Shown here one piece after another: positions 16,007-23,591 of a stretch of DNA of 64,000 nt. This DNA is from SIG653 sp964509125 (GTDB taxonomy: Bacteria > Bacillota > Clostridia > Oscillospirales > CAG-382): NCBI GenBank assembly GCA_964509125.1, contig CAZDVZ010000004.1, positions 1 to 64,000 of the forward strand, in the 5' to 3' direction. The position numbers and the translations under genes are program-made. The stretch's first letter is position 1. Every line of letters starts with the position of its first letter. The notes under the pieces were generated by a model, which searched no databases, was not told the DNA's origin, and saw nothing but the letters and a program-made list of their open reading frames with translations.

Positions 16007-17623
16007 TTAATTATTTTGTGTTATCAATCCATCAGAGATTGATAGCTTATAATCTATTGAGTCACGAAGTGCTATCCACGAAGCTTGGATAATATCGGGA
16101 GAAACCCCAACCGTACGCCATGAGCTTTTTCCGTCTGCTGAATCAATAACAACTCTTACTTTCGCTTTTGTTGCTTTAGCCGAATTGATAACACGCACCT
16201 TATAGTCTATGAGTCTCATTTCCGAAAGCGATGGATAAAATTTCTCAAGCGCCATTCTAAGAGCATTATTCATAGAATCCACAGGTCCGTTCCCTTCTGC
16301 CGCAACAAGAACAGAGTCTCCTTCAACTTGTATCTTTATAAGTGACGATGTGAGAGTTTCACCCTTTGACGGATCGGAAAGCACGATTTTAAAATCTAAA
16401 ATTTCAAAATATTTTTTTCTAAGCTTTAACACGTCCAAAACTTCAAGAGAAAGCGAGCCATCTGCATAATCGAATGCATATCCTTCGCTTTCATTTTTTT
16501 TGACTCTTGAAAGTATCTCATCGGCATACTGATATAAATGTTTGTCATCCATTTCAATTTTTATATTCTTTCCAATGAATGACAACAGCTTTTCTTTTGC
16601 TGCGGCTTTCCCCGCCTGCTCTGTCAACAATGTTCTTGTTTTATTTCCCACAAGGCATGGAGATATATGCTCAAAGCCTCCCATTTTAATATTTCCGTCA
16701 ATATGAAGTCCTGCTTTATGAGAAAATGCGTACCGTCCAATGTATGGAGTTCTCTCATTAAAAACAATATTTGAAACATCTGAAATAAATCGAGAAACGG
16801 AAGAAAGCGACGAAAGCTGTCGCGGACTTACTATTTTCATATTCAATTTTAATTGAATGTCGGGGATCAAAACACTAAGATCTGCATTTCCACATCTTTC
16901 TCCGATCCCGCCAACAGTCCCCTGAATATGAATAGCTCCCGATTCAACAGCAACAATTGAATTTGCAACAGCTAATCCAGAATCGTTATGGCAATGAATT
17001 CCAACAGGAACAGAAAAACGCTCAGTTATACATTTTACACCTTTTTCTATAACACGTGGAAGCGATCCTCCATTAGTGTCACAAAGTATTATTCGATCTG
17101 CTCCCGCAGAAACAGCCGCATCTACTGCACCTGTTGCAAAATCAAAATCTTCTTCCATGCCATCAAAAAAATGTTCAGCATCAAAAATAACAAAACATCC
17201 TTTTTCTTTAGCATATTTTATACTATCAAAGATAATTCTTTGGTTTTCCGCCTCGTCTGCGCCTAAAATTCTTTCAGCTTGACTTCTGCTTGCTTTTCCA
17301 CAAATGGAAACAGTACGAAATGGATTGTTTACGCCTTTTACAAAAGCTTCATTTTCCTCTGCTTTCATTCCGCATTTTATCGTAGGCATAAATGCAACAA
17401 TTTTAATAGGCAGCTTGTCATTCTTTTTAAGATCATATAGTCTCTCAAAAAGTTCCGCATCTTTTTCCGAAATGCCGGGAGATCCTACCTCTGCAAACGT
17501 AACTCCAATTTTTCCCAACGCTTCGATTATGAGCAATTTATCCTCTACGGAAAACGAAATGTCAGGACTTTGAGCACCGTCTCTCAAAGTAGTATCAAAA
17601 ATTTCAAAAGCATTGTCTTTCAT
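16007..17623 (-). CDS. cimA: (R)-citramalate synthase
   Basis: This 538-residue enzyme belongs to the citramalate branch of the isopropylmalate synthase family. It condenses pyruvate and acetyl-CoA, giving a threonine-independent route to 2-oxobutyrate and isoleucine. The N-terminal IFDTTLRDGAQSPDISF (the extended DGAQ form typical of this branch), the metal-binding HCHNDSGLAV and GNGPVDSMNNAL in the C-terminal regulatory domain support the call. It lies 8 bp after leuA. Isopropylmalate isomerase and dehydrogenase genes, shared by both pathways, are not in the window. Confidence 0.9.
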   Translation of the reverse strand: MKDNAFEIFDTTLRDGAQSPDISFSVEDKLLIIEALGKIGVTFAEVGSPGISEKDAELFERLYDLKKNDKLPIKIVAFMPTIKCGMKAEENEAFVKGVNNPFRTVSICGKASRSQAERILGADEAENQRIIFDSIKYAKEKGCFVIFDAEHFFDGMEEDFDFATGAVDAAVSAGADRIILCDTNGGSLPRVIEKGVKCITERFSVPVGIHCHNDSGLAVANSIVAVESGAIHIQGTVGGIGERCGNADLSVLIPDIQLKLNMKIVSPRQLSSLSSVSRFISDVSNIVFNERTPYIGRYAFSHKAGLHIDGNIKMGGFEHISPCLVGNKTRTLLTEQAGKAAAKEKLLSFIGKNIKIEMDDKHLYQYADEILSRVKKNESEGYAFDYADGSLSLEVLDVLKLRKKYFEILDFKIVLSDPSKGETLTSSLIKIQVEGDSVLVAAEGNGPVDSMNNALRMALEKFYPSLSEMRLIDYKVRVINSAKATKAKVRVVIDSADGKSSWRTVGVSPDIIQASWIALRDSIDYKLSISDGLITQNN

Positions 17624-17631
17624 GAAAGCTC

Positions 17632-19146
17632 CTATTCACAATAAAGCATGGCTTTATTAATCGCGTTAACATAGGCTTTTATACTTGACTCTAATATGTT
17701 TGTAGAAAATCCTCTGCCCGGATGTTCACCGTTTTCATCACTGATCCTTACTCTAACTTCTCCAACAGCATCGGTTCCGCCGGTAACAGCTTTGATCTCA
17801 TAAGACGTAAGGTTATATTCCTTATTAACGATTTTATTAACAGCATTAAATACTGCTTCTATGGGTCCATTTCCAATTGCAGCATCTTCAAAAACCTTTT
17901 CGTCTTTTGTGAGTGTAACCATTGCCATTGATCTAATGCTGTTACTGCATTGTATCTGGTACGACTCAAGTTCATAACCGTTTACCACGCGCGAATCCAA
18001 AATCGCTTCTTCAACCAAAACCGTTATATCTTTCTCTGAAACGTATTTTTTTCTGCAAGAAAGGTCTTTAAAAGCCGAAAACGCAGTTTTAAGAACCTCA
18101 GGCGTTGCGTGTAGTCCAAGTTCAGCCACTTTGCTATTAAAAGCGTGGTGTCCCGAATGTTTTCCTAAAACAATATTGTCTCCTCTTGAGCCAACATCTT
18201 CGGGTGAAAATATCTCATATGTCCCCCTTGACGCCATAACACCATGCTGATGTATTCCGGACTCATGTGCAAAAACATTGCTTCCTACTATAGGTTTGTT
18301 CGTAGAAACATATACCCCCGTAAGGTTTGAAACCAATTTGCTTGCCTTTGTAAGAAGCTTTGTGTTTATTTTATGCTTTACTCCAAACAGATCTTCGCGA
18401 ACAGAAATGCCCATAGCAAGTTCTTCGAGAGACGCATTGCCTGCCCTCTCACCTATTCCGTTTACCGTACAATCAATTTGCGTTGCGCCGCCCAAAACTC
18501 CCGCAAGAGAATTTGAAACAGCAAGTCCTAAATCATTGTGACAATGAACTGCAATGGCGACATTATCTATACCCGTTGTATTTTCTCTGATGTTTCTGAT
18601 TTTCTTTTCAAAATCAAAAGGCGTGGCATATCCCACTGTGTCAGCGATGTTAACGGTTGTTGCGCCGGCTTTAATGGCTGTCTCAAAAACCTTTATTAAA
18701 AAATCATCTTCGGTTCTTGAAGCATCTTCCGCAGAAAATTGGACATCATAACAATACTTTTTTGCGTATTCGACAGAAGATCGAACCATTTCCAAAATTT
18801 GATCCCGTGTTTTTTTCAGTTTATATTTAAGGTGAATATCACTGGTGGCAACAAAAACATGTATTCTTGGATTCTCTGCGGATTTTATTGCATCCCAACA
18901 TATGTCTATATCACTGAAAGAAGCACGTGAAAGTCCTGCAATTATACTCCCCTTAACATTAGCTGCAATTTTTGAAGCAGCCGTGAAATCATTTTTAGAT
19001 GAACAAGGAAACCCTGCCTCTATTATATCGACTCCCATATCGGAAAGTAAATTTGCAACCCTGATCTTATCGGAAACATTTATATTTACTCCCGCCATTT
19101 GTTCTCCATCACGAAGTGTGGTATCAAAAAATACAACTTTTCTCAT
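17632..19146 (-). CDS. leuA: 2-isopropylmalate synthase
   Basis: This enzyme of about 504 residues makes 2-isopropylmalate from 2-oxoisovalerate and acetyl-CoA, the committed step to leucine. It has the VVFFDTTLRDGEQMAGV start, the metal-binding HCHNDLGLAVSN, the GIHQHGVMA and GKHSGHHAF segments and a full C-terminal allosteric domain. I take the ATG at 19146 (GAGAAG upstream) rather than the GTG four codons earlier. A terminator-like hairpin ends about 20 bp upstream, so expression may depend on read-through or a weak promoter overlapping it. Confidence 0.94.
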   Translation of the reverse strand: MRKVVFFDTTLRDGEQMAGVNINVSDKIRVANLLSDMGVDIIEAGFPCSSKNDFTAASKIAANVKGSIIAGLSRASFSDIDICWDAIKSAENPRIHVFVATSDIHLKYKLKKTRDQILEMVRSSVEYAKKYCYDVQFSAEDASRTEDDFLIKVFETAIKAGATTVNIADTVGYATPFDFEKKIRNIRENTTGIDNVAIAVHCHNDLGLAVSNSLAGVLGGATQIDCTVNGIGERAGNASLEELAMGISVREDLFGVKHKINTKLLTKASKLVSNLTGVYVSTNKPIVGSNVFAHESGIHQHGVMASRGTYEIFSPEDVGSRGDNIVLGKHSGHHAFNSKVAELGLHATPEVLKTAFSAFKDLSCRKKYVSEKDITVLVEEAILDSRVVNGYELESYQIQCSNSIRSMAMVTLTKDEKVFEDAAIGNGPIEAVFNAVNKIVNKEYNLTSYEIKAVTGGTDAVGEVRVRISDENGEHPGRGFSTNILESSIKAYVNAINKAMLYCE

Positions 19147-19164
19147 ATATCTTCTCACTATAGT

Positions 19165-19196
19165 AAAAGGGCGGTTTTAATTTTAACTGCCCTTTT
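19165..19196 (-). terminator. Rho-independent terminator of tyrS, just upstream of leuA
   Basis: On the minus strand AAAAGGGCAGTT pairs with AACCGCCCTTTT through one G-U pair. The stem ends in a T tract 20 bp before the leuA ATG, so it could also attenuate leuA. Confidence 0.75.
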
Positions 19197-19201
19197 TTGT
19201 A

Positions 19202-20419
19202 TTATTTTACAAGCTTGATAAAATTCTTCTTCCCTCTTTTAAGAACAACTCCATTGGAAAAAGCAGATATATCGTACCTACATTTAATGTCTGTAACTTT
19301 TTCTCCATCCACTGTTACACCGCCTTGCTCAACAGCACGTCTCGCTTCTGATTTTGAAGGCACAAGTCCGGAAACAACAAGCATTGTAAGGATATCAATC
19401 GTTCCATCTGAAAAATCTTCATCTTTTAATTCAACGGAAGGCATATTTGCAAAATCACCGGTGCCAAAAACAGCCTTAGCAGCACTTTGTGCTTTATCAG
19501 CCTCCTCGTCACCATGAACAAGCTTGGTAAGTTCATATGCCAAAATCTCTTTTGCTTTATTAAGTTCACTACCCGTCCATGAGCTCATGGCATCAATTTC
19601 CTCAATTGGGAGGAATGTAAGCATACGGATGCAATTTAAAACATCTGCATCGTCAACATTTCTCCAATATTGGTAAAAATCATATGGAGAAGTTTTATTT
19701 GGATCCAGCCAAACAGCACCGCTTTGCGTTTTGCCCATTTTTTTGCCTTCAGAATTGAGAAGAAGAGTAATGGTCATTGCATATGCATCCTTCCCCAACT
19801 TACGTCTGATAAGCTCTGTGCCGCCCAACATATTGCTCCATTGGTCGTCGCCGCCAAATTGCATATTACAGCCATATTTTTGATACAAAGCGTAAAAGTC
19901 ATAACTTTGCATTATCATATAATTGAATTCGAGGAATGAAAGCCCCTTTTCCATACGTTGTTTATAACATTCAGCGGTCAACATCCTATTTACACTAAAG
20001 CACGCACCGACTTCTCTAAGAACCTCAACATAATTAAGATCAAGAAGCCAATCGGCGTTGTTAACCATTATAGCCTTTCCCTCTGAAAAATCTATAAAGC
20101 GGCTCATCTGTTTTTTAAAGCACTCACAATTGTGAGCGATGGTTTCTTTTGTCATCATAGTACGCATATCTGTTCTGCCGGAAGGGTCTCCAATCATCGC
20201 AGTGCCGCCACCTATGAGAGCAATGGGTTTATTCCCTGCCATTTGAAGTCTTTTCATCAAACAAAGTGCCATGAAATGTCCCACATGAAGGCTATCAGCC
20301 GTAGGATCAAAACCTATATAAAAAACAGCTTTTCCGGAATTTATCAGTTCTTTTATTTCTTCTTCATCAGTGACCTGTGCAATCAGCCCACGTGCTTTTA
20401 ATTCGTCATAAACGGTCAT
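19202..20419 (-). CDS. tyrS: Tyrosyl-tRNA synthetase
   Basis: This 405-residue class I synthetase charges tRNA-Tyr. The HIGH-type motif is HVGH at residues 45-48, the KMSKS-type loop reads KKMGKTQ, and the tyrosine pocket segments NYMIMQSYDF and QFGGDDQWSN are present. A C-terminal S4 RNA-binding domain covers roughly the last 70 residues. I chose ATG at 20419, which has GAGAGG upstream, over an in-frame ATG at 20440. The leader is too short for a T-box. A terminator follows the gene. Confidence 0.96.
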   Translation of the reverse strand: MTVYDELKARGLIAQVTDEEEIKELINSGKAVFYIGFDPTADSLHVGHFMALCLMKRLQMAGNKPIALIGGGTAMIGDPSGRTDMRTMMTKETIAHNCECFKKQMSRFIDFSEGKAIMVNNADWLLDLNYVEVLREVGACFSVNRMLTAECYKQRMEKGLSFLEFNYMIMQSYDFYALYQKYGCNMQFGGDDQWSNMLGGTELIRRKLGKDAYAMTITLLLNSEGKKMGKTQSGAVWLDPNKTSPYDFYQYWRNVDDADVLNCIRMLTFLPIEEIDAMSSWTGSELNKAKEILAYELTKLVHGDEEADKAQSAAKAVFGTGDFANMPSVELKDEDFSDGTIDILTMLVVSGLVPSKSEARRAVEQGGVTVDGEKVTDIKCRYDISAFSNGVVLKRGKKNFIKLVK

Positions 20420-20454
20420 ATATACTATACCTCTCAACATTTATCTCTGTAGAT

Positions 20455-20482
20455 AGTATAACATCTTTTTCCCAAAAAGCAA
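20455..20482 (-). promoter_or_regulatory. Sigma-A promoter for tyrS
   Basis: On the minus strand TTGCTT (20477-20482) and TATACT (20455-20460) are 16 bp apart, with TGT before the -10 as an extended element. Confidence 0.6.
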
Positions 20483-20508
20483 TAGGCAATTTACATTTTT
20501 TCATAAAA

Positions 20509-21144
20509 CTAAACATCAATAACGCATTTTATTCCCTTAAGAGCCAATTTATAACTTTCCGGCCTATGTGCATTTACAGATATCAGTTTTTTATCGTTCC
20601 CGATCCAAAGCATCTTTCCGATATGTCTGTATCCAAAAATCTTTGGTGGCACTTTTGTTACGATATCACCATAATTCATTACATTTACATACTGTAAAAA
20701 TCTGGTTTTTAAGAAATCATAATTTTTCTTTCCATAAAAAACTCTTGGACTTCCAAAAGCAAACCCGTAAAGTCTATCCCTTACATCGGAGTAATTATAC
20801 CAAACATACTCAAAACATAACGCCGATAAAGCGGCACCGTGACTATATCCTACTATTACCGCAGAATCAAACATTGAAGATCTTAAAATTTTTTCTATGT
20901 ACGGAACAAGTCCTTTCCAAACTCTTAAAAAACCTCGGTGACAATACCAAGGTACATCCATTCCGTCATATGGCTTTGCGGGAAAATCGAAATTGTTTTT
21001 CCAATCTGCCGCCCCATTGCTTTTTTCAAAAAATATGTATCTTGTTCCATCTATTTTATATGTGGCATAGCTTCCCTCTTCATCAACCGTTTTATAATCT
21101 ACAGAGAGACATTTTTCGTAAAGATTACAAAGATCAAATTTCAT
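20509..21144 (-). CDS. Class 3 lipase-like alpha/beta hydrolase
   Basis: This 211-residue protein has the lipase nucleophile elbow G99-Y-S101-H-G103 preceded by a hydrophobic strand (SAVIV), and later GFAFGSPRVF, the sequence that follows in class 3 (fungal-type) lipases. A candidate catalytic Asp lies in NYGDIVTKVPP and a His in YRHIG or NAHRP. There is no signal peptide, so it is probably cytoplasmic. It is short for the family. It stands alone between tyrS and the spoIIID terminator, and I cannot assign a substrate. Confidence 0.8.
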   Translation of the reverse strand: MKFDLCNLYEKCLSVDYKTVDEEGSYATYKIDGTRYIFFEKSNGAADWKNNFDFPAKPYDGMDVPWYCHRGFLRVWKGLVPYIEKILRSSMFDSAVIVGYSHGAALSALCFEYVWYNYSDVRDRLYGFAFGSPRVFYGKKNYDFLKTRFLQYVNVMNYGDIVTKVPPKIFGYRHIGKMLWIGNDKKLISVNAHRPESYKLALKGIKCVIDV

Positions 21145-21164
21145 TACGCACCCCCTAAATAAAA

Positions 21165-21190
21165 TGACTGTCGATTCAATACGACAGTCA
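21165..21190 (-). terminator. Rho-independent terminator of spoIIID
   Basis: TGACTGTCG (21165-21173) and CGACAGTCA (21182-21190) form a perfect 9-bp stem with an 8-base loop. On the minus strand it is followed by TTTTATTT, 7 bp after the spoIIID stop. Confidence 0.85.
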
Positions 21191-21196
21191 AAAATT

Positions 21197-21481
21197 TTAT
21201 ACAGATCCTTTTTTTGATTTTTGATATTTCAGTTTTGTTGCCATGCCACCCCTCAAATGCCTTTCGGATTTGTTTTTTTGAAGAACGGCATCCGCTTGTT
21301 GAAAAAGCGAAAAATCAATTTCTTTTAGGTAAACAGTAATATTTTTGTGAACGGTAGATTTTGAAATTCCGAATTTTTCCGCTGTCTTCCTTACAGTTGA
21401 ATTGTTTTCTGAAAGATACGTACCCATATCGAAAATACGTCTTTCTCTCTCAGACAAACGGTCGGACTCTTTTATACTCAT
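21197..21481 (-). CDS. spoIIID: Sporulation transcriptional regulator SpoIIID
   Basis: This 94-residue DNA-binding protein matches SpoIIID, the mother-cell regulator that tunes the sigma-E regulon and prepares for sigma-K. The central helix-turn-helix reads STVRKTAEKFGISKSTVHKNI, and the basic tail LRGGMATKLKYQKSKKGS is also conserved. A CGGAG precedes the ATG. A sigma-E-like promoter lies just upstream (21512-21540) and a clear terminator follows. It is directly downstream of spoIIQ, the usual order in spore formers. Confidence 0.95.
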   Translation of the reverse strand: MSIKESDRLSERERRIFDMGTYLSENNSTVRKTAEKFGISKSTVHKNITVYLKEIDFSLFQQADAVLQKNKSERHLRGGMATKLKYQKSKKGSV

Positions 21482-21532
21482 ATAAATTCTCCGTTTTGAT
21501 TTGTACGGTAAAATATATGAAAAAGAGTCCGA
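21462..21532 (-). repeat. 12-bp inverted repeat around the spoIIID start region
   Basis: TCGGACTCTTTT (21462-21473, inside codons 3-7 of spoIIID) is a perfect inverted copy of AAAAGAGTCCGA (21521-21532, inside the sigma-E-like promoter spacer). The 47-nt loop contains the ribosome binding site, start codon and -10 box. Confidence 0.8.
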
Positions 21533-21540
21533 TGATATGC
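21512..21540 (-). promoter_or_regulatory. Candidate sigma-E promoter for spoIIID
   Basis: On the minus strand GCATATC (21534-21540) and CATATATT (21512-21519) are 14 bp apart. Compared with the Bacillus sigma-E consensus KMATATW/CATACAHT they match at 6 of 7 and 7 of 8 positions. The position directly upstream of a known sigma-E target gene supports the call. Confidence 0.65.
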
Positions 21541-21557
21541 TATAAATATTTCAAAGT

Positions 21558-22316
21558 TTACTTCTTTTTTGCGTCTTCAAGTTCTTTTTCGGGATCTATT
21601 GTTGTGCCTCCTACTTTAAGCTCAAAATGAACATGAGTATCTTCCCCGATTTCTGCGATTGCGGTGTTACCTACAATACCTATAACATCACCCGCTTTGA
21701 CAAATGCACCCTTTTCAACGCCCGAAGGCAATGTGCTATCTAAATTCATATAATATGAAACAAGGTCATAATCATGTTCAACCGCAATGGTTTTTCCCAT
21801 CATAGGATCATCATAGATGTCAAGAATCACTCCATCAGTGTATGCATAAACCGCACTTCCCGCTTCAGCAAGATAATCTACACCTGTGTGAACACGATAA
21901 TCGTTCAATGTTTGTGAAAAAACCAAGGAATCTATAGAATATCCCTTGAGCTTTTCTCCTTTTACGGGATAATAATATTCCTTAACAACAGGGTCCGCCT
22001 CAATGCCGGATTGATTATTGTCAACAGGCTTTTCTGTTGTATCGGGATCTTTCACCGTAAAATCGGGAACGTAGATTTCAGGAGTAGTAATGTTTGGAGT
22101 TTCTATGTCGATTTCTCCCAAATCATTATATGAATAACTTAAGGAAAAAACGCCAACCGCGGTTGCGACAACTACCATCAGCGCAAGAGACATATACACA
22201 GATGCACCGTATTTTTTCATAAATTCTTTGTTTTTGAATTCTGAAAATTTTTTCTTAAAGTCAAATTTTTTGTTTTCGCCCTTATTGTCTTTCTGTTTTT
22301 TGTTGTTTTGTTCCAT
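21558..22316 (-). CDS. spoIIQ: Stage II sporulation protein Q, LytM-type
   Basis: This 252-residue forespore membrane protein partners with SpoIIIAH to form the channel linking forespore and mother cell. A charged cytoplasmic N terminus of 37 residues is followed by a transmembrane helix (about 38-60), a linker rich in Pro, Asp and Thr, and a LytM/M23 domain. The zinc ligands H143 and D147 (HTGVD) and the HVH motif (H228, H230) are all present, unlike Bacillus SpoIIQ but like clostridial ones, so it may be catalytically active. The ATG at 22316 has GGAGGG six bases upstream. A sigma-F-type promoter precedes it, and spoIIID follows. Confidence 0.92.
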   Translation of the reverse strand: MEQNNKKQKDNKGENKKFDFKKKFSEFKNKEFMKKYGASVYMSLALMVVVATAVGVFSLSYSYNDLGEIDIETPNITTPEIYVPDFTVKDPDTTEKPVDNNQSGIEADPVVKEYYYPVKGEKLKGYSIDSLVFSQTLNDYRVHTGVDYLAEAGSAVYAYTDGVILDIYDDPMMGKTIAVEHDYDLVSYYMNLDSTLPSGVEKGAFVKAGDVIGIVGNTAIAEIGEDTHVHFELKVGGTTIDPEKELEDAKKK

Positions 22317-22321
22317 AAAAT

Positions 22322-22367
22322 GCCCTCCAATGTTTGTTGTAAGTATTTTTACCAAACAATGAAGGGC
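22322..22367 (-). repeat. Inverted repeat covering the spoIIQ ribosome binding site
   Basis: Arms 22353-22367 and 22322-22336 pair at 14 of 15 positions in minus-strand RNA (one U-U mismatch, one G-U). The downstream arm contains the entire GGAGGG of spoIIQ, and the sigma-F-like -10 box occupies the loop. A run of four T residues follows, so it could also be a weak terminator. Confidence 0.75.
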
Positions 22368-22373
22368 TTATTC
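22344..22373 (-). promoter_or_regulatory. Candidate sigma-F (or sigma-G) promoter for spoIIQ
   Basis: On the minus strand GAATA (22369-22373) and GGTAAAAATA (22344-22353) are separated by 15 bp. The -10 box matches the Bacillus sigma-F consensus GGHNANAHTR at every position; the -35 matches GYWTA at four of five. spoIIQ is a known sigma-F target. Confidence 0.7.
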
Positions 22374-22389
22374 ACATTTATTTACTTTT

Positions 22390-22995
22390 TTATTCGTTTT
22401 GCTCTGAAAGAATGTTTTTGTATTTTTCCCTTGCTTTAGAAACCTTTATTACATAATCACTTGTTTCTTCATAAGGGATCTCATAAAGTGTTTTTCCATC
22501 GTGCGAATACCGTTCGTCTGCCAACCATCCTTTAATCCTGTTATACCCGGCATTATAAGCCGCATAAACAGTTTCTTCATTTTCCAATCGTTCCATCAAG
22601 AATGACAAATAATATGTTCCATACCTAATATTTGTGACAATGTCGCATATATTTTCCGGATTTTCGGGTTCTCCCAGCCTCATTGCTACCCACGAAAACG
22701 TATCAGGCATAAGCTGCATCAATCCTTTGGCACCCGCTGACGACTGGGAATCTGCAATAAAATTACTTTCCGTTTTAATAACTGCTAAAATCATATCTTC
22801 GGGCACGCCAAATTCATCAGATGCATTTTTTACTTCTTCGTAATATTCCAATTGAAATTTTTTTCCTAAAATAATCTCATCAATAAAATCGTTATTGGTA
22901 TAGGGAATCCGATCTCCCATGCTCCTTATGATACAAAACAGCACGACGATACCTATTATAAGAACAAGTCCTAATAATTTCAGCTTTTTTGTCAT
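22390..22995 (-). CDS. Membrane-anchored lytic transglycosylase
   Basis: This 201-residue protein has one N-terminal transmembrane helix (about residues 6-24) and an SLT-type lysozyme-like domain outside the membrane. The catalytic Glu76 lies in VIKTESNF, followed by SSAGAKGLMQLMPDT and the AAYNAGYNRIKGWL signature. It cleaves the glycan strand of peptidoglycan with formation of an anhydro sugar. Its 5' end overlaps coaE by 4 bp, so it is expressed with tsaC-coaE. Proximity to spoIIQ is suggestive, but there is no direct evidence of a sporulation role. Confidence 0.9.
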   Translation of the reverse strand: MTKKLKLLGLVLIIGIVVLFCIIRSMGDRIPYTNNDFIDEIILGKKFQLEYYEEVKNASDEFGVPEDMILAVIKTESNFIADSQSSAGAKGLMQLMPDTFSWVAMRLGEPENPENICDIVTNIRYGTYYLSFLMERLENEETVYAAYNAGYNRIKGWLADERYSHDGKTLYEIPYEETSDYVIKVSKAREKYKNILSEQNE

Positions 22996-23591
22996 AAAAT
23001 TTCCTCAATACGCTTCAACGCTTTATCCACTTTATCTTTTAACTCCGTTAATGTTCCATTGTTTTCTATACACAAATTACATCTACTGCGAATATACTCA
23101 TCTTCATACTGAGCAGAAAGCCTCTTCTGAGCCTCTTCCACAGTTTTTGAATCCCTATCTACGATACGCTTAATTAAAAATTCTTCATTTGCAAAAACGC
23201 CAATAATATAATCGCATTTTTCGTTAAGTCCGCTTTCAAAAAGAGTGGGTGCATCTACAAAGACGACTTTTTCACCTATGGCGCGATAATTCTCTATTGT
23301 TTTTAATACCGAATCCAAAATATACTTATGTGTTATATCATTCAAAATAGATATTTTGCAACGGTCGCTAAAAACAATAGATGCAAGCTTACCTCTGTTA
23401 AGCGAGCCGTCACTCATAATTATTTCTTTACCAAAATAATTTTCAAGTTCTTTCAAACAAGGACTACCAACATTTGTAACATTTCTCGAAACCATGTCGC
23501 AGTCAATATAAGCGGGATATTTTTCACAAATCATCTTTCCGACTGTTGTTTTTCCGCTTCCGCTTTTTCCGCATATCCCAACTATTTTCAT
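22992..23591 (-). CDS. coaE: Dephospho-CoA kinase
   Basis: This 199-residue kinase performs the last step of CoA synthesis. The P-loop GICGKSGSGKTTVG is at residues 4-17; the CoA-binding YIDCDMVSRNV and the lid FVDAPTLFESG and DRDSKT segments are as expected. It overlaps tsaC and the transglycosylase gene by 4 bp at either end (ATGA-type junctions), so the three are translationally coupled. Confidence 0.95.
   Translation of the reverse strand: MKIVGICGKSGSGKTTVGKMICEKYPAYIDCDMVSRNVTNVGSPCLKELENYFGKEIIMSDGSLNRGKLASIVFSDRCKISILNDITHKYILDSVLKTIENYRAIGEKVVFVDAPTLFESGLNEKCDYIIGVFANEEFLIKRIVDRDSKTVEEAQKRLSAQYEDEYIRSRCNLCIENNGTLTELKDKVDKALKRIEEIL

Noticed and set aside
20420..20508. T-box riboswitch upstream of tyrS
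   Set aside because: Only about 90 bp is available, with no T-box sequence or antiterminator; valS has no leader at all.
22369..22377. DnaA-box-like TTATTCACA
   Set aside because: A single match overlapping the spoIIQ promoter; no cluster or unwinding element.
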